Source of the DNA: Amphibalanus amphitrite
Lineage: Eukaryota; Arthropoda; Thecostraca; Balanomorpha; Balanidae
Direction: 5' to 3'
DNA length: 64,000 nucleotides
NCBI RefSeq assembly: GCF_019059575.1
Contig: NW_024883023.1
Coordinates: 1-64,000, forward strand
Part shown: piece after piece, positions 36,031-64,000 of the stretch
How the letters are laid out: every line of letters begins with the position of its first letter
How positions within the stretch are numbered: position 1 is the stretch's first letter
Program-made: the position numbers and the translations under genes
Notes under the pieces: generated by a model
Told to the model about the DNA's origin: nothing
What the model saw: the letters and a program-made list of their open reading frames with translations, nothing else
Databases searched by the model: none

Positions 36031-36685
36031 GGAGCGAGCGAAGCGAGCGTAGTCTTTCCTTAGATTAACGGAAATTTCTGAGTATGAGCGGCCGGCCGGC
36101 CGGCCGGCCGTGCGGACGCTTTTGCGAGGCTTATATCTCAGCAACCACTTGACCGATTTACATGGGGTAATTTTTGTAAGGTAGCTTCATTCCTTCTACC
36201 AAGTATTGGACTATTCCCGATGCATGTGGGTGACCCCTTATGCACGTGCCACGCGCAAAACGAAGAGGTGTCAGTTTTGTAATTGTTGCAATATCTCGGT
36301 AACTACTTGGCCGATTGCGCTGAAAGTTGGCATGTAGGTAGGCACCCACTAGGCACTGCATATCCATGTGCCAGAGTTGGGGTGCTGCTGCACGTGCGCA
36401 CGTGCAAGGGTCGTTTCCAGATCTCGAGAACGGCTGGACCGATGGCGCTCAAATTTGGTACACGGTTAGGGACCAGTTAGTAGAGTGCCGTGCACAAGTC
36501 AGTTGGGACCCATTCTGCACGTGCGCACGTGCAGGGTGCCGCTTCCAGATCTCGAGAACGGCTGGGCCGATCGTGCTCAAATTTGGCACATCGCTAGAGA
36601 CCGGTAAGTAGGGTGCCGTGCACAAGTCAGTTGGAGGTACCCCCTCGAAATTTCGCACGTGCAAGGCTCACCCTCTCGCTCGCTC
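36031..36685. mobile_element. TIR element GGAGCGAGCGA with CACGTG internal repeats
   Basis: Ends GGAGCGAGCGAAGCGAGCG and CTCTCGCTCGCTCC. Contains a GGCC run at 36091-36110 and two to three copies of a ~110-bp unit with GCACGTGCGCACGTGC, CCAGATCTCGAGAACGGCTG and CAAATTTGG.ACA. A related fragment is at 2.1 kb. Superfamily unknown. Confidence 0.65.
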
Positions 36686-37170
36686 CGTTAGTCGCCCCAA
36701 AAGGCGCTATACTGGTAATATATAAATAAGTTAAGAAATAAATACTCATTCGTACTTCCTCTAATATACTTAGATACCTCCGATTGATGAATTTGTTCGG
36801 CACTTCTCCTTTACTTGGAAACATTATTTTGGACCTGACAACGTTGTATCATGTGTCTCGAAGTTGGTTGCGAGCTATGGGAAAGTGACATAAATTCTTA
36901 ATACCAGCATGATATGTGACATTTACATTAGGATAGCAATGTTCCTTATCCGAGTCCATTACCCACTGCACAAAGCTGTCATAGCTGGTATTTCAATGGG
37001 CTTCCTCGAGACTTTATACATACGTTCGACAAATATGACCTGATCAGCTAGTATCATAAACTAAGGGAACAGTTACCTATCAAGTTACCTTGCTCTTCGC
37101 GAAGCTATTCGCGTAGCTCATGAATGGAGGAAGTTATTGAGCGTGCCAGCATGTCAGAACTGCTTACACA
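36686..37170. other. Unique sequence, no gene seen
   Basis: AT-rich; no feature recognised. Confidence 0.4.
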
Positions 37171-38395
37171 TTAACCCGGCACCGCCTGGGCTATTTCCGT
37201 ACCCACATCAGCCTGGGGGGGGGGGGGGTCGGATCCGACCCCCCCCCCTGTTATCTCGAGAACCAATGGTCGTATCGAGCCCCGCGAGGCGGCGTTCGAA
37301 AGGTCTCTACGAGACCTTCCCAAAGCACTCTTAAGATTTTAAGATTGAGGTCAACTTTCGGGTCAAGGTCAGGTCAAAGGTCAAATTCAGGGGTTTTGCA
37401 TGATTAGGCTTACGGACAGCGGAATCGATAGCTGCTGCTCGAAACTCACCACAAATGACCTCAAAGACCTAGTGAAGGTACCATGTGCGTATAGGGGCCA
37501 TACTAAGTACGGGTCAAGGTCAGGTCAGGTCACGAAAGGTCACGGTTTTCACTTTCTGCTACATGGGCGTGCGACACATGTTTTATGGCTTATTTTTCAC
37601 GCCAAATCCGATGGTAATGGTTATATGTGACCCCAAGTCACTGTGCTGGTGATAAGTGTGCATTGAAAGCATAAAAAATCGTTTATACCATACATAACTA
37701 AACGAGGGCTAAGAAAAAAGTCAATTTTTCAACTTTTTATTTTTGACATAAAAATGCACTTTTCTAGACGAGCTTTGTCCCAGGAATCTAGTGGTGCCAT
37801 TTGTTTTCACATGCGATGTTCATAAGTGCCTCTAATTCGCGAAAATGCTTATGACGTCACCATGCCCTATGCATGTTGGAGCTATTTTTTACAATTTGGG
37901 GGTCAAAAATCAAGATAGAAAGTTGAAATTTTGGACATCAAATGTTCTAATAGAGCTCTATAACATATATTCCGGTTTTTTGGAAATTCTCAAAATTTTG
38001 GATTTTATTAGCTGTTTTCCAAAAAATATAGTTTTTTGAATTTTTAGGGGTGAAAAACGCATTTTATGGAAAATCCGAGATAGCCATTTTAAAGAACTCG
38101 TTGAGCTACGTCTTTTCATGTCCTTAATTTGCAATTTGCCCAAAACCTCGATTTTTGGCGATTTTTTAAACATTTACCATTTTTTGACTGAAAACGCCAT
38201 GTAGTTACATCACTAAAATCGATATATCTCAAAAATTTTTGAAATTTTTTCTTAAAAATTGCACAGGAGACGTCAAATTGATGGGGGAGAAGGTATGCGA
38301 AGTTTCAAGTTGATAGCGCAAGCGGTTCATGAGTTATTCAAGAAAAACGGAGGGGGGGTCGGATCCGACCCCCCCCCCAGGCGGTCGCGGGTTAT
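37171..38395. mobile_element. TTAA element with TCGGATCCGA hairpins
   Basis: TTAA at 37171, TTAT at 38392; ends CCCGGCACCGCCTGGG / CCAGGCGGTCGCGGG. Both hairpins are G-run TCGGATCCGA C-run. Left interior has GGTCAAGGTCAGGTCA arrays; middle has ATATATTCCGGTTTTTTGG. Confidence 0.85.
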
Positions 38396-38553
38396 GGCAC
38401 AGTGTCGCTGAGCAGAGAACGCTTATGCGAAAATGAAAGATCCAGTGAAATATTGTTGAATTATAAGTGATATCTTTTTAGAGAAATTTATGCAGGACAG
38501 ACACACGCAATCAATCTACTTACATGCAATCCTTCTCAGCATATGCAAAGGGG

Positions 38554-40039
38554 TTAACCCGCGCACCGACGGGGGTCTGCGCCAACTTAGAAACGACGGG
38601 GGGAGGGGGCGGATGACCGCCCCCCCCCCCCGAGATTTCGAGAACGAAGCAAGATAGCGACAAGCGGTAAACGGCATGGGATACGCACGGACAAGGTCTA
38701 CAATTTTTACAGAGGTCATTTTCAGATCAGGTCAAAGATGACGTCACAGGGGTCAAAAAAGTCAAAATGGCGGCGCTATATAGGGAGAGTTTTTCTCGAA
38801 TAACTTTCGAACTAGTCAAGATAGGAACAAACTAAGGCATAATCGTGATCATCTCGTCAATCCGCATCGAATGATATATATGTTGACCTCGAAAGGTCAA
38901 GTTCAAAGGTTGACCTCAGGTCACGTGAACTCGAGGTCATCATGTATATCATTCGCCGATGCGTCTTGACGAGCTGAACACAATGAGACCATCTGCGTGG
39001 CTGTATCTTGCTCCTGTACGGAGTTATTGGCAACGTTAGGCGTCACGGGCGGACATCGATAGCAGCGCCTCTATCGGTCACTAGGGAAAGCTTGGCTGTA
39101 GGCGACGAAATACCGGCTGAGTTGTCACACGTTGAATGGGTTTATAGACATCCGTCTTGTGAAAAAGTTGAACTTTTGCCTTCAATATTTCTACAGGCAA
39201 TTTTAGAAGTGTCTTCACATAGATTACAAAACCATTTAGATTATTCTATTCACTTCAAGCCTTTCCTATTGTTCTTGACGACATGCGGGAACTATTTCTA
39301 ATTAGTGTTTCTGGCTTAGTAAAAGAACATATTATGCAAACGATGAAAAAAGCATAAATGGAAGATTTTATATGCAATTTTCTCTAACAATTAATGGTAA
39401 ATTATCTACATATCAAGGAAAAGATGCATGCTAACTGATAATTTAAAGTTCTTGGGGCCAGTTGTTTTCCTCTTTTCTTACGTCGCCCCAATGGCCGCGA
39501 ATACACTAGTGATAACGCCTATCGAACAACCTTTGGTGACCTTTTATGACGTCACATTACCTTACAGCTGCCCAACAGCAAAACAGACCTCAAGGTAGTG
39601 AAGGTTGATCGTATATGAAGTCATGTATGGTTTATGGGGCCATTCCGACCCGTTTTAGTGGTAAAAACAGGGAGTTGATTTTTCCCCCATTGATTGGGAG
39701 GTCGAGAAATTGACCTGACCTTAGGTCATCGATATCCAAATTCCGAGATATACAAATTGTAGCTACTAATGACCTCATAACATCCTGCGACTTTCAAAGG
39801 CCTCCGACATCTACTGTATCTCTGGCACGGTGACAAAGTTGCAAAAAATTGACTTGAGGCTGGGTCATTCAAAGTAACCTGGTGACCTGACCTTAAAAGT
39901 TAGGAGGTTCAAACTTGCACATCATGTGTAAAATTGATGAAAGAATAGTCGTATCGAATTTCTAGCGCCGCAGTATTCCCGCTATCTACGAAAAAACTCG
40001 GGATATCCGCCCCCCCCCCCCCGTCAGTGCGCGGGTTAA
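38554..40039. mobile_element. TTAA element CCCGCGCACCGACGG, with a 491-bp insert
   Basis: TTAA at 38554 and 40036; ends CCCGCGCACCGACGG / CCGTCAGTGCGCGGG. Left hairpin G-run CGGATGACCG C-run; the right one is degenerate (GGATATCCG C-run). Contains TGACCTTAGGTCA and is interrupted by the repeat at 39034-39524. Confidence 0.8.
39034..39524. mobile_element. 491-bp dispersed repeat, copy 1
   Basis: Nearly identical to 59059-59547. Ends CGTTAGGCGTCAC and GTGATAACGCCTATCG (short inverted TAGGCG). No coding potential; target duplication not clear. Confidence 0.75.
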
Positions 40040-42006
40040 ACTCTGACCATGAAATCACCTGGGAAATTTCAATCCAGCATATTCCGGAACATCTGCATGC
40101 TGAGAATAAGCAAACATGACAATGTTTGATACGATTAGAGCTGACAATATGAATAAGCCTGGGTAAGCACTAATCAGAGGACAGGATCTTGCAGCCACCA
40201 GTCCAACTAGCTCCTCGTCACAATAAATATTGATGCCTTGATAAGGCCCATAAAAGTACATTATGGCTGTCTATGGTAATTGGCTTTGGGGAGAAGGCAT
40301 AAACTATGAATCATGGTCCAAAACAAACATACATACGCAATGAAGGCGAGAAAAAATGCAGAATTGATAAAAAACAAAATCGTCAGTAAAACAACAGCTT
40401 GCCTTACTGAATGCCGCCCACCATTCACCGCCCTCTTGCATTTTCCAGCTAACGATGTCATTATTTCTTTTTGATGAAACTTTCATAAGAAAACAACCCT
40501 ATAAGTGATCAGGATTCAGACCATCAGCAAAATCGACTGAAAAATGTCAAAACATCCAGGCATGTAACAAACAAAAAAACATGTATTTTCTCCAGCAACA
40601 AGTTTTAGTATCAAGAAGGCACTAGCAAAAAACAAAACAAAAAACAATGCAACCACTGCAACCACTTTCCCTCTGATCCCTGTGTGTGTGTGTGTGTGTG
40701 CGGGGGGGGGGGGGTTGGGTGGTGCAACTGCTGGTGCGCGATACCGGGTGCAGTCGTCGCACCAGTCACAGCGCACTGACCCGGTTCGCACCATTGGCGA
40801 TCGCTGATGTAGCGCCGGCCGACACGTCAATGTATTTCCTCGCGCGGGCCGCTGATATTGCCGGCCCGGTGACGACGTGGCCCTCTGATATTGTGCCGTA
40901 GCCACCGGTTATTGCGTGGACGGAGAGTGATCTGCCCCGGCCGCCCGCCCCCGGCGCTGGGTGACCCTGGTCGGTACACACAACATAATATCCCCTTACT
41001 CATACCATCCCTCTTTCTCTTTTACTTCCTTCCTTTCCCGCTCCTCTCCTTTTCTGTGTTTATGTTCAATTGTTCATAGTTCAAGACGCATGTGGTAAGG
41101 AACATGTGGTCAATATGCAATCCCAGAACAGTGAACATCCAACGCAAAGTCGTCAAAAGCGTAATGATAAAAAGCGCCATGAAGAAGCACCTGTCGTGCT
41201 CAATGCAGTGCTTATTACTAGGAACTCGACACGTATTCAGCAGTAGCATTTTTTTCCTGTCACAAAAAGTGGCGCCGCCCGTTGTGATTACGTTTTTGCC
41301 GTGGCGTGCTGCCCGCTGCCGTGTGGCGTCGGCCGCGGCTGGTATATACACGGCGCAGTGTTCGGCGGTGGGAGCTGAGACGGGCCGGCCAGCTGCGGCC
41401 CATCGTGGCGTCGGCACCGACCACGCCCCGTGGAGCCATCACCACCCAGAATAGAGGCCCGTAACGCCGCCGGGCCGGCCGGCCGCCGCTGATGGCCATT
41501 CAATAAGGCAGGCCGCGCGCTGCGGCGGGCTGCGACCGGCCGCCGATGGGGCGTTACGGCTCAAACCGGTCACCGCAGCGGAGCGGGGCGCAGCTGCCGT
41601 CTTAGCACTCAATCGGGGTGAATCGATCCGCGATCGGTGTGAGGTTCGAGTTTCTCCAGCAGACGGAGATGAGGGCAACTCAGTTTTGGTCGACAAGTTG
41701 GATACGTTTCCGGTCATTTAAACCCTCAGACCTTCCTCAAGATATTGGCTTTTACGGAGGAAGAAGTATGACACACGATGTCGTGAATCTGTCATTGCTA
41801 TTCTGAACAGCGTTGTCATTATTGTATCATAAACTAGTTTCAGTTCATATAGCCCGCGTCGAGTCTGGAGTTGGCTCCTGTCACAGGGTGCGTCAGAGTG
41901 GGATAGGGTAGAGGCTTTCCATATTCTTGTTACTTTCCTTCTAGAATGCGCAGCAGAAAGAGCGGACCTTAGAAAGTTATAAAATCTAGAAGTTAAAAGC
42001 AGTCTT
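40040..42006. other. Unique sequence with (TG)n and two GC islands, no gene seen
   Basis: (TG)10 then a G-run at 40681-40713, GC islands at 40720-40970 and 41270-41640. Frames there are open on both strands without motifs. Confidence 0.4.
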
Positions 42007-43203
42007 TTAACCCGCGCCCGGCTGGGGGTCCTGGATTTCCACGCCCTGCTGGGGGGGGGGGGGTGTTTGAACACCCCCCCTTCTAACTCGGCTCCTGGGC
42101 CACGTAGCGATACGCGGAAGGCGGCGTTCGAAAGAGCGTCAAAAATAATGAGGAAATCACTTCGGTCAATTTTTCGGTCAGGTCAAAGGTCAGGTCACCA
42201 GAGGTCATTGAAGGCAAAATTTCGCCGATTTCCAGGTCGAATGTCGACAATTTCCAAGAAGCCAACGCATAACTCGGGAACCAATAGAGCTACAGCGCCG
42301 CGGAAAAGCGCATTCGATAGCCCTATTAACGCCCTTTCTGAGTAATTTTCTCAGATTTGACCTAACGTCAACGGTTTTGCCTGCAGGGGGCAAAAACTGC
42401 AAAAATAGCCGATTTTTTCGGAAACAGTTTTTTTGCAATAACTTTTGACCCAAGCATTGTACGAGCTTACTTTTACCGGCATCGTGTTCCTCTCGTCAAG
42501 ACGCATCGAATGAACTATAAGTTGACCTTGAAAGGTCAACTTGAAAATTTGACCTCAGGTCAAGGTCATGACCTGACCGGAAAGGGTCATGTTGCATATC
42601 AGTCGATCCGTATCGTCGAGCTGAACACATCTAAGGCATTTTCATCGCTCTAGCATGTCTCTATCAAAAGTTATTTGCGAAAAACTGTTAGATACCATTC
42701 GTGACCTTAGATGACCTCAGGGCATAAACAGGGGTCACAGACACCATTTTCATGTTCAGTGTGTCTAAACCACTTGTAATTCAGTGTTTGGGAGTGTTTA
42801 TAATGTCTTTCGTCCAAAAGAGGCGCATTTCAATTTTCTCCCATTGACTTATAATGGTGAGGTCGCAAAATTGACCTGACCTTAGGTCATCGATACCAAA
42901 ATTCTGAGATATACATTTTGTACATGCTATTGCTCTTAGCAATCGCTGAAAGTTTCAAAGCGATCGGTCACTCGGTGTAGCTATGACAGACATTGAAACT
43001 TTTTATGAGGTGAGGTCACTTCGAGTGACCTGGTGACCTGACCTTGAATGACCTTGGCCTGAAATTTTCACAACATGTGTAGAATTGATGTATGATAAGG
43101 TGTACCAAAAACGGCGGCGCTCCGCGCCGCCGTTTTTGAGATATTCGCGAAAAACCACAAGGGGGGGTGTTCAAACACCCCCCCCCAGCAGGGCGCGGGT
43201 TAA
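42007..43203. mobile_element. TTAA element, CCCGCGCCCTGCTGGGG family, copy 2 (intact)
   Basis: TTAA at 42007 and 43200. Inverse orientation of 31328-34601 and lacking its hAT insert, so it supplies the empty site. Doubled left terminus, TGTTTGAACA hairpin at both ends, AAAAACGGCGGCGC palindrome at 43108-43138. Confidence 0.9.
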
Positions 43204-45176
43204 AACATGCACAATGAAAAGAAAAAATGAGATTGAGGCTCTAATGGCGTTTTGGGTGATCTCTTGACATAAGTTCAATCAAGGCAATGCCGACAACTAA
43301 AGTTCAACGATGCTGGCAAAATGTTTTGTGCGGTTCAACGAAAAATGCATGGTTTGATTCTAGCAAGATACCATGAATTATTGCGCTTAGCTCATGATCA
43401 ATCACGACGACAAAGAGTTTTCCTTTAATATGCACGGGTTGCTGCATAGACTCCATTCGTCGGTCGCTCATTTTTCTTTTGGGTACCTAATCTTGGCTTT
43501 GTGCGCTTATGCCGTTATGTGCTGTTTTCTATAGCATGAGCCCTCTTTGCAGACAGTTTTCCACCTCGCTCTTCCATCATTCACATTATCAAAGAGACGC
43601 GGTCTTGGTGTTCGGTCTCCAATGGCAGCCATTTTATTTCTGGAAGAGCAGCCCGTTACTGCTCAGGACGCGTGAAGAACAGACTGGCGTTTCCATGACA
43701 GTTGCCTGGAGGGCAGGCGTCGCAGCGTCTTATCAGTCTGGCAATCATACGGCGGCTGTAATCGCCCGTGGGGCTATTGTGCCGCGACAACAATGGCGCA
43801 CGTCGTCGCGCGGTGACAATGGTGGCGCGCCAGGATGACAACGCGGGACAGAAGGGGGAGGGGCGCCGCACGAAACGCGAGCGCCGGAAGTGTATTCTTT
43901 GCAGAACATTTCGAGTCAGCCGCCCTGGCTGTCAGATTCAGGCAGCCTTATGAGCTCAGCGGATATGTGGATTTCCTTAGCTGTCATCTAGCATCTTTAC
44001 GAATCTCTTTTTGTAGTTTGTTTCGTGACCATGCAGTACTTTAGCAGTGAGCTGCAAAAGCTCATTTTATAAACAAAGCTTACTACTTTGCGCGCTCTTC
44101 ATTCCTTTGGTAACCCATGACTATTTGTACTTACAATTATGTGCGTTACGCGTTATCTCATCCATCATGCTGCCGACCTCTGCGTGTTTAGCCCTGATGA
44201 ATGCAACATTATGGTGTCGGCGGGTCAATGAATTATTGGCCGGGGCGAGCACGCCAGCACCTGGCCCGTGTTTGCACCAGCTGATGTATTGCCAAATAAT
44301 GGTGCGAACGACGCATACCTACCGTAATTATTGACTGCTGCTGCAGCGTTACCCATGGCGGAGCCATTGATTCATTTGATTATCAAATTTTGAACGTCTG
44401 ATGGGCTCCAGCGCATAGTCGATGCAAGGTTCTGCTCAGGATCTCTACTCTAGGACATCTCTACTGAACTTTTCTAAGGTCGTGACCGAAAGTTTATGTA
44501 GGCATTCCTAAGGGGAAGTAAGAACAACGAGAGGCAATACATACTACAGAATATTTTAACTTTGTTGGGTTCTCAACTCACGGTAAATACGGCGTAGCTG
44601 CTTCGAATGTCTACCGCCGAAGCAAACAATTGCTGCGTAAACCTAGATAATGAAAATATGTTTTGATCTTACCACGAAGGAATTTTTTAAACGAATATGA
44701 ATGACATTCTGCCACATGCTTATTATATAAGCTACCAACAGCTGAATTATCATTTGCTAGCTTTGTTTTCCTATTGAAACAATACCAGCGCTGGTCCCAT
44801 AAAAGTTTCCTGAGCTCCCGTCAGCTACAAGCTCCGGTGGAACCGCTATCTATAGTAAAGTTTGACTTTCTTGATATCCGCTAACTTTCTGAAATGTTGA
44901 AGATAGCAGGAATGCCCCCGACACCAAAGGCCAGCTCTACATCCGTCACATCTTTCGGAGTTTGAATGACATTCAAAAGTTGAACTGGCCCGAAACTTGA
45001 ACGAGCGCCGTTGCTGAGAATTATTTTGGTCGCTAAATAATGTATTGCTCACGTAAAGTGGCGTTAAAAACACTCATTTCAAACAAGTCTTTCAAAATTG
45101 TCGATGTCATACGATTGAATATCTTCCTAGTGAAAATGTTTACACCATCTGTAACTTTTTTCTCCGTCTTTTCCAG
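43204..45176. other. Region upstream of receptor exon 1, no other gene seen
   Basis: Contains a GC patch at 43680-43900 and otherwise AT-rich sequence. Probably the first intron of the receptor gene, since exon 1 starts at an acceptor. Confidence 0.4.
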
Positions 45177-45200
45177 TGGTGTTTACCAAGGGACGCTGCG
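45177..45200 (+). other. 5' UTR portion of receptor exon 1, preceded by a splice acceptor
   Basis: The tract before it reads CTTTTTTCTCCGTCTTTTCCAG, a strong acceptor, ending at 45176. The 24 bases to the ATG contain no stop or other ATG. This implies at least one non-coding upstream exon. Confidence 0.6.
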
Positions 45201-63156
<17,956 letters not shown>

Positions 63157-63178
<22 letters not shown>

Positions 63179-63300
63179 GTCAGTCGCCCCTGCACCCAGC
63201 AGTACGCTGTACGCCACAGGTCAGTCACCCCTGCACCCAGCAGTACGCCACAGGTCAGTCGCCCCTGCACCCAGCAGTATGTATGTACATACGTCACAGG
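63157..63300 (+). repeat. Tandem repeat of exon end plus splice donor
   Basis: The unit CTGCACCCAGCAGTACG...CCACAG-GTCAGTC-CCC occurs at the real exon end and again with donors at 63220, 63254 and, degenerate, 63300. Spacing is 41, 34 and about 46 bases. All copies keep the CACAG|GT junction. Confidence 0.85.
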
Positions 63301-64000
63301 TTACTTCTGACCAAGCACCATGGCACAGACCAGAACAGACACAAAAGTATGTATGCTAACCCTGCGTAGGCCAGTGATAGGCACGGATCAAGCATCTCTT
63401 CGCCAATCAGTGTGAAATGTGAATGGTCTAAGTGAGCAACAAGCACCCGTTTTCGACCTATGTGACATATTGAAATTACTTATCTGAATTTTGAGTTAGG
63501 TCCAAGATCACCTTATCTGAACTATTGCAATTGCGCAATTGGGGATCAATGCATTTACGCAGCAAAGAAAATAAGTTCTAGGCTGTGCGCTAGAAGATAC
63601 AAATTGCTAATCCTAAAGTTTCCTTTAACAAAAGATAGGTTATCTCAATACAAAGCAGGGCCCGCCGTTCCGAAAACTAAAACAGCGAAACTCTGTTCAA
63701 TAAAGACCAAGTTTGAGAGCATCCATTACTAATCTTGATTCCGGTCTGAGCGGTAAACAAGCCGAGAGCAGGGCACGATAAAGTTAAAATTCATTCAGGC
63801 ACGCGTCGTTAATGGGAGCCGAGCTGGGGGCTGTGAATTCGATGAGCTCGGCTGTCGGAAGCAATCACCCAGAGCTCCGGCGCCGGCAGTAAAGGTGTTT
63901 GCCGGCTTGTTTTTGGTGCGGTGGTGGGGGCGCACTGGTCCGGCTCCGTGAGCCTTCGCGCAGACTAAAGGGCGCACAACTCGGGGAGACGCTCGTTAAG
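63301..64000. other. Start of receptor intron 7, no exon seen
   Basis: No M1 coding sequence is present to the window edge. 63820-63980 is GC-rich. Confidence 0.6.

Overview
This is animal nuclear DNA, most likely from an arthropod. It has one spliced gene with long introns and canonical GT/AG sites, no operons, a (CCTAA)n tract matching the TTAGG telomere repeat typical of arthropods, and an invertebrate-type anion-selective Cys-loop receptor. The order is not resolved; a crustacean is plausible but not shown. Most other long reading frames lie in repeats or GC-rich islands and look like chance.

The only convincing protein-coding gene is on the + strand from 45.2 kb past the right edge. It encodes a pHCl-like (pH-sensitive chloride channel type) Cys-loop ligand-gated chloride channel subunit. 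Seven coding exons can be joined in one continuous frame (45201-45703, 53926-53979, 54225-54316, 54996-55063, 55486-55712, 62207-62289, 63047-63178): signal peptide, unusually long acidic/proline-rich N-terminus, beta-strand 1, loop-A WQPD, the 13-residue Cys-loop and the pre-M1 region. The membrane segments lie outside the window. A splice acceptor 24 bases before the ATG implies an upstream non-coding exon; a CpG-rich block ending in a good donor near 15.06 kb is one candidate. The donor of the last visible exon is tandemly multiplied.

Most of the rest is a dense, layered accumulation of non-autonomous DNA transposons. The dominant class is a set of roughly 0.75-1.5 kb elements bounded by TTAA (occasionally ATAA or CTAA on both sides) with CCC...GGG ends. 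Each end carries a G-run/short palindrome/C-run hairpin whose palindrome differs between families but matches between the two ends of one element. Many are packed with AGGTCA/TGACCT half-sites. Copies lie at 5.6-6.8, 10.2-12.9, 16.0-20.0, 22.6-23.8, 24.5-26.8, 29.3-30.4, 31.3-34.6, 37.2-38.4, 38.6-40.0, 42.0-43.2, 48.3-49.3, 52.7-53.9, 55.8-56.6 and 58.0-59.0 kb, several inside the receptor introns. Other elements include hAT-type insertions with exact 8-bp target duplications (25.29, 27.25, 31.51 kb), TA-target elements (4.3, 24.7, 57-60 kb), a Mutator-like foldback element enclosing telomeric repeats (7.8-8.8 kb), and elements with GGGGA(A/G)AGTG ends (31.2-35.4, 47.1-48.1 kb). Insertions are nested three to four deep at 24.5-26.8 and 31.2-35.4 kb.

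Between elements are GC/CpG-rich islands of a few hundred bases without recognisable coding content and AT-rich unique sequence. The strongest candidates for something undescribed are the TTAA/G-hairpin superfamily with its family-specific hairpin centres and AGGTCA cargo, and the multiplied splice donor in the channel gene.
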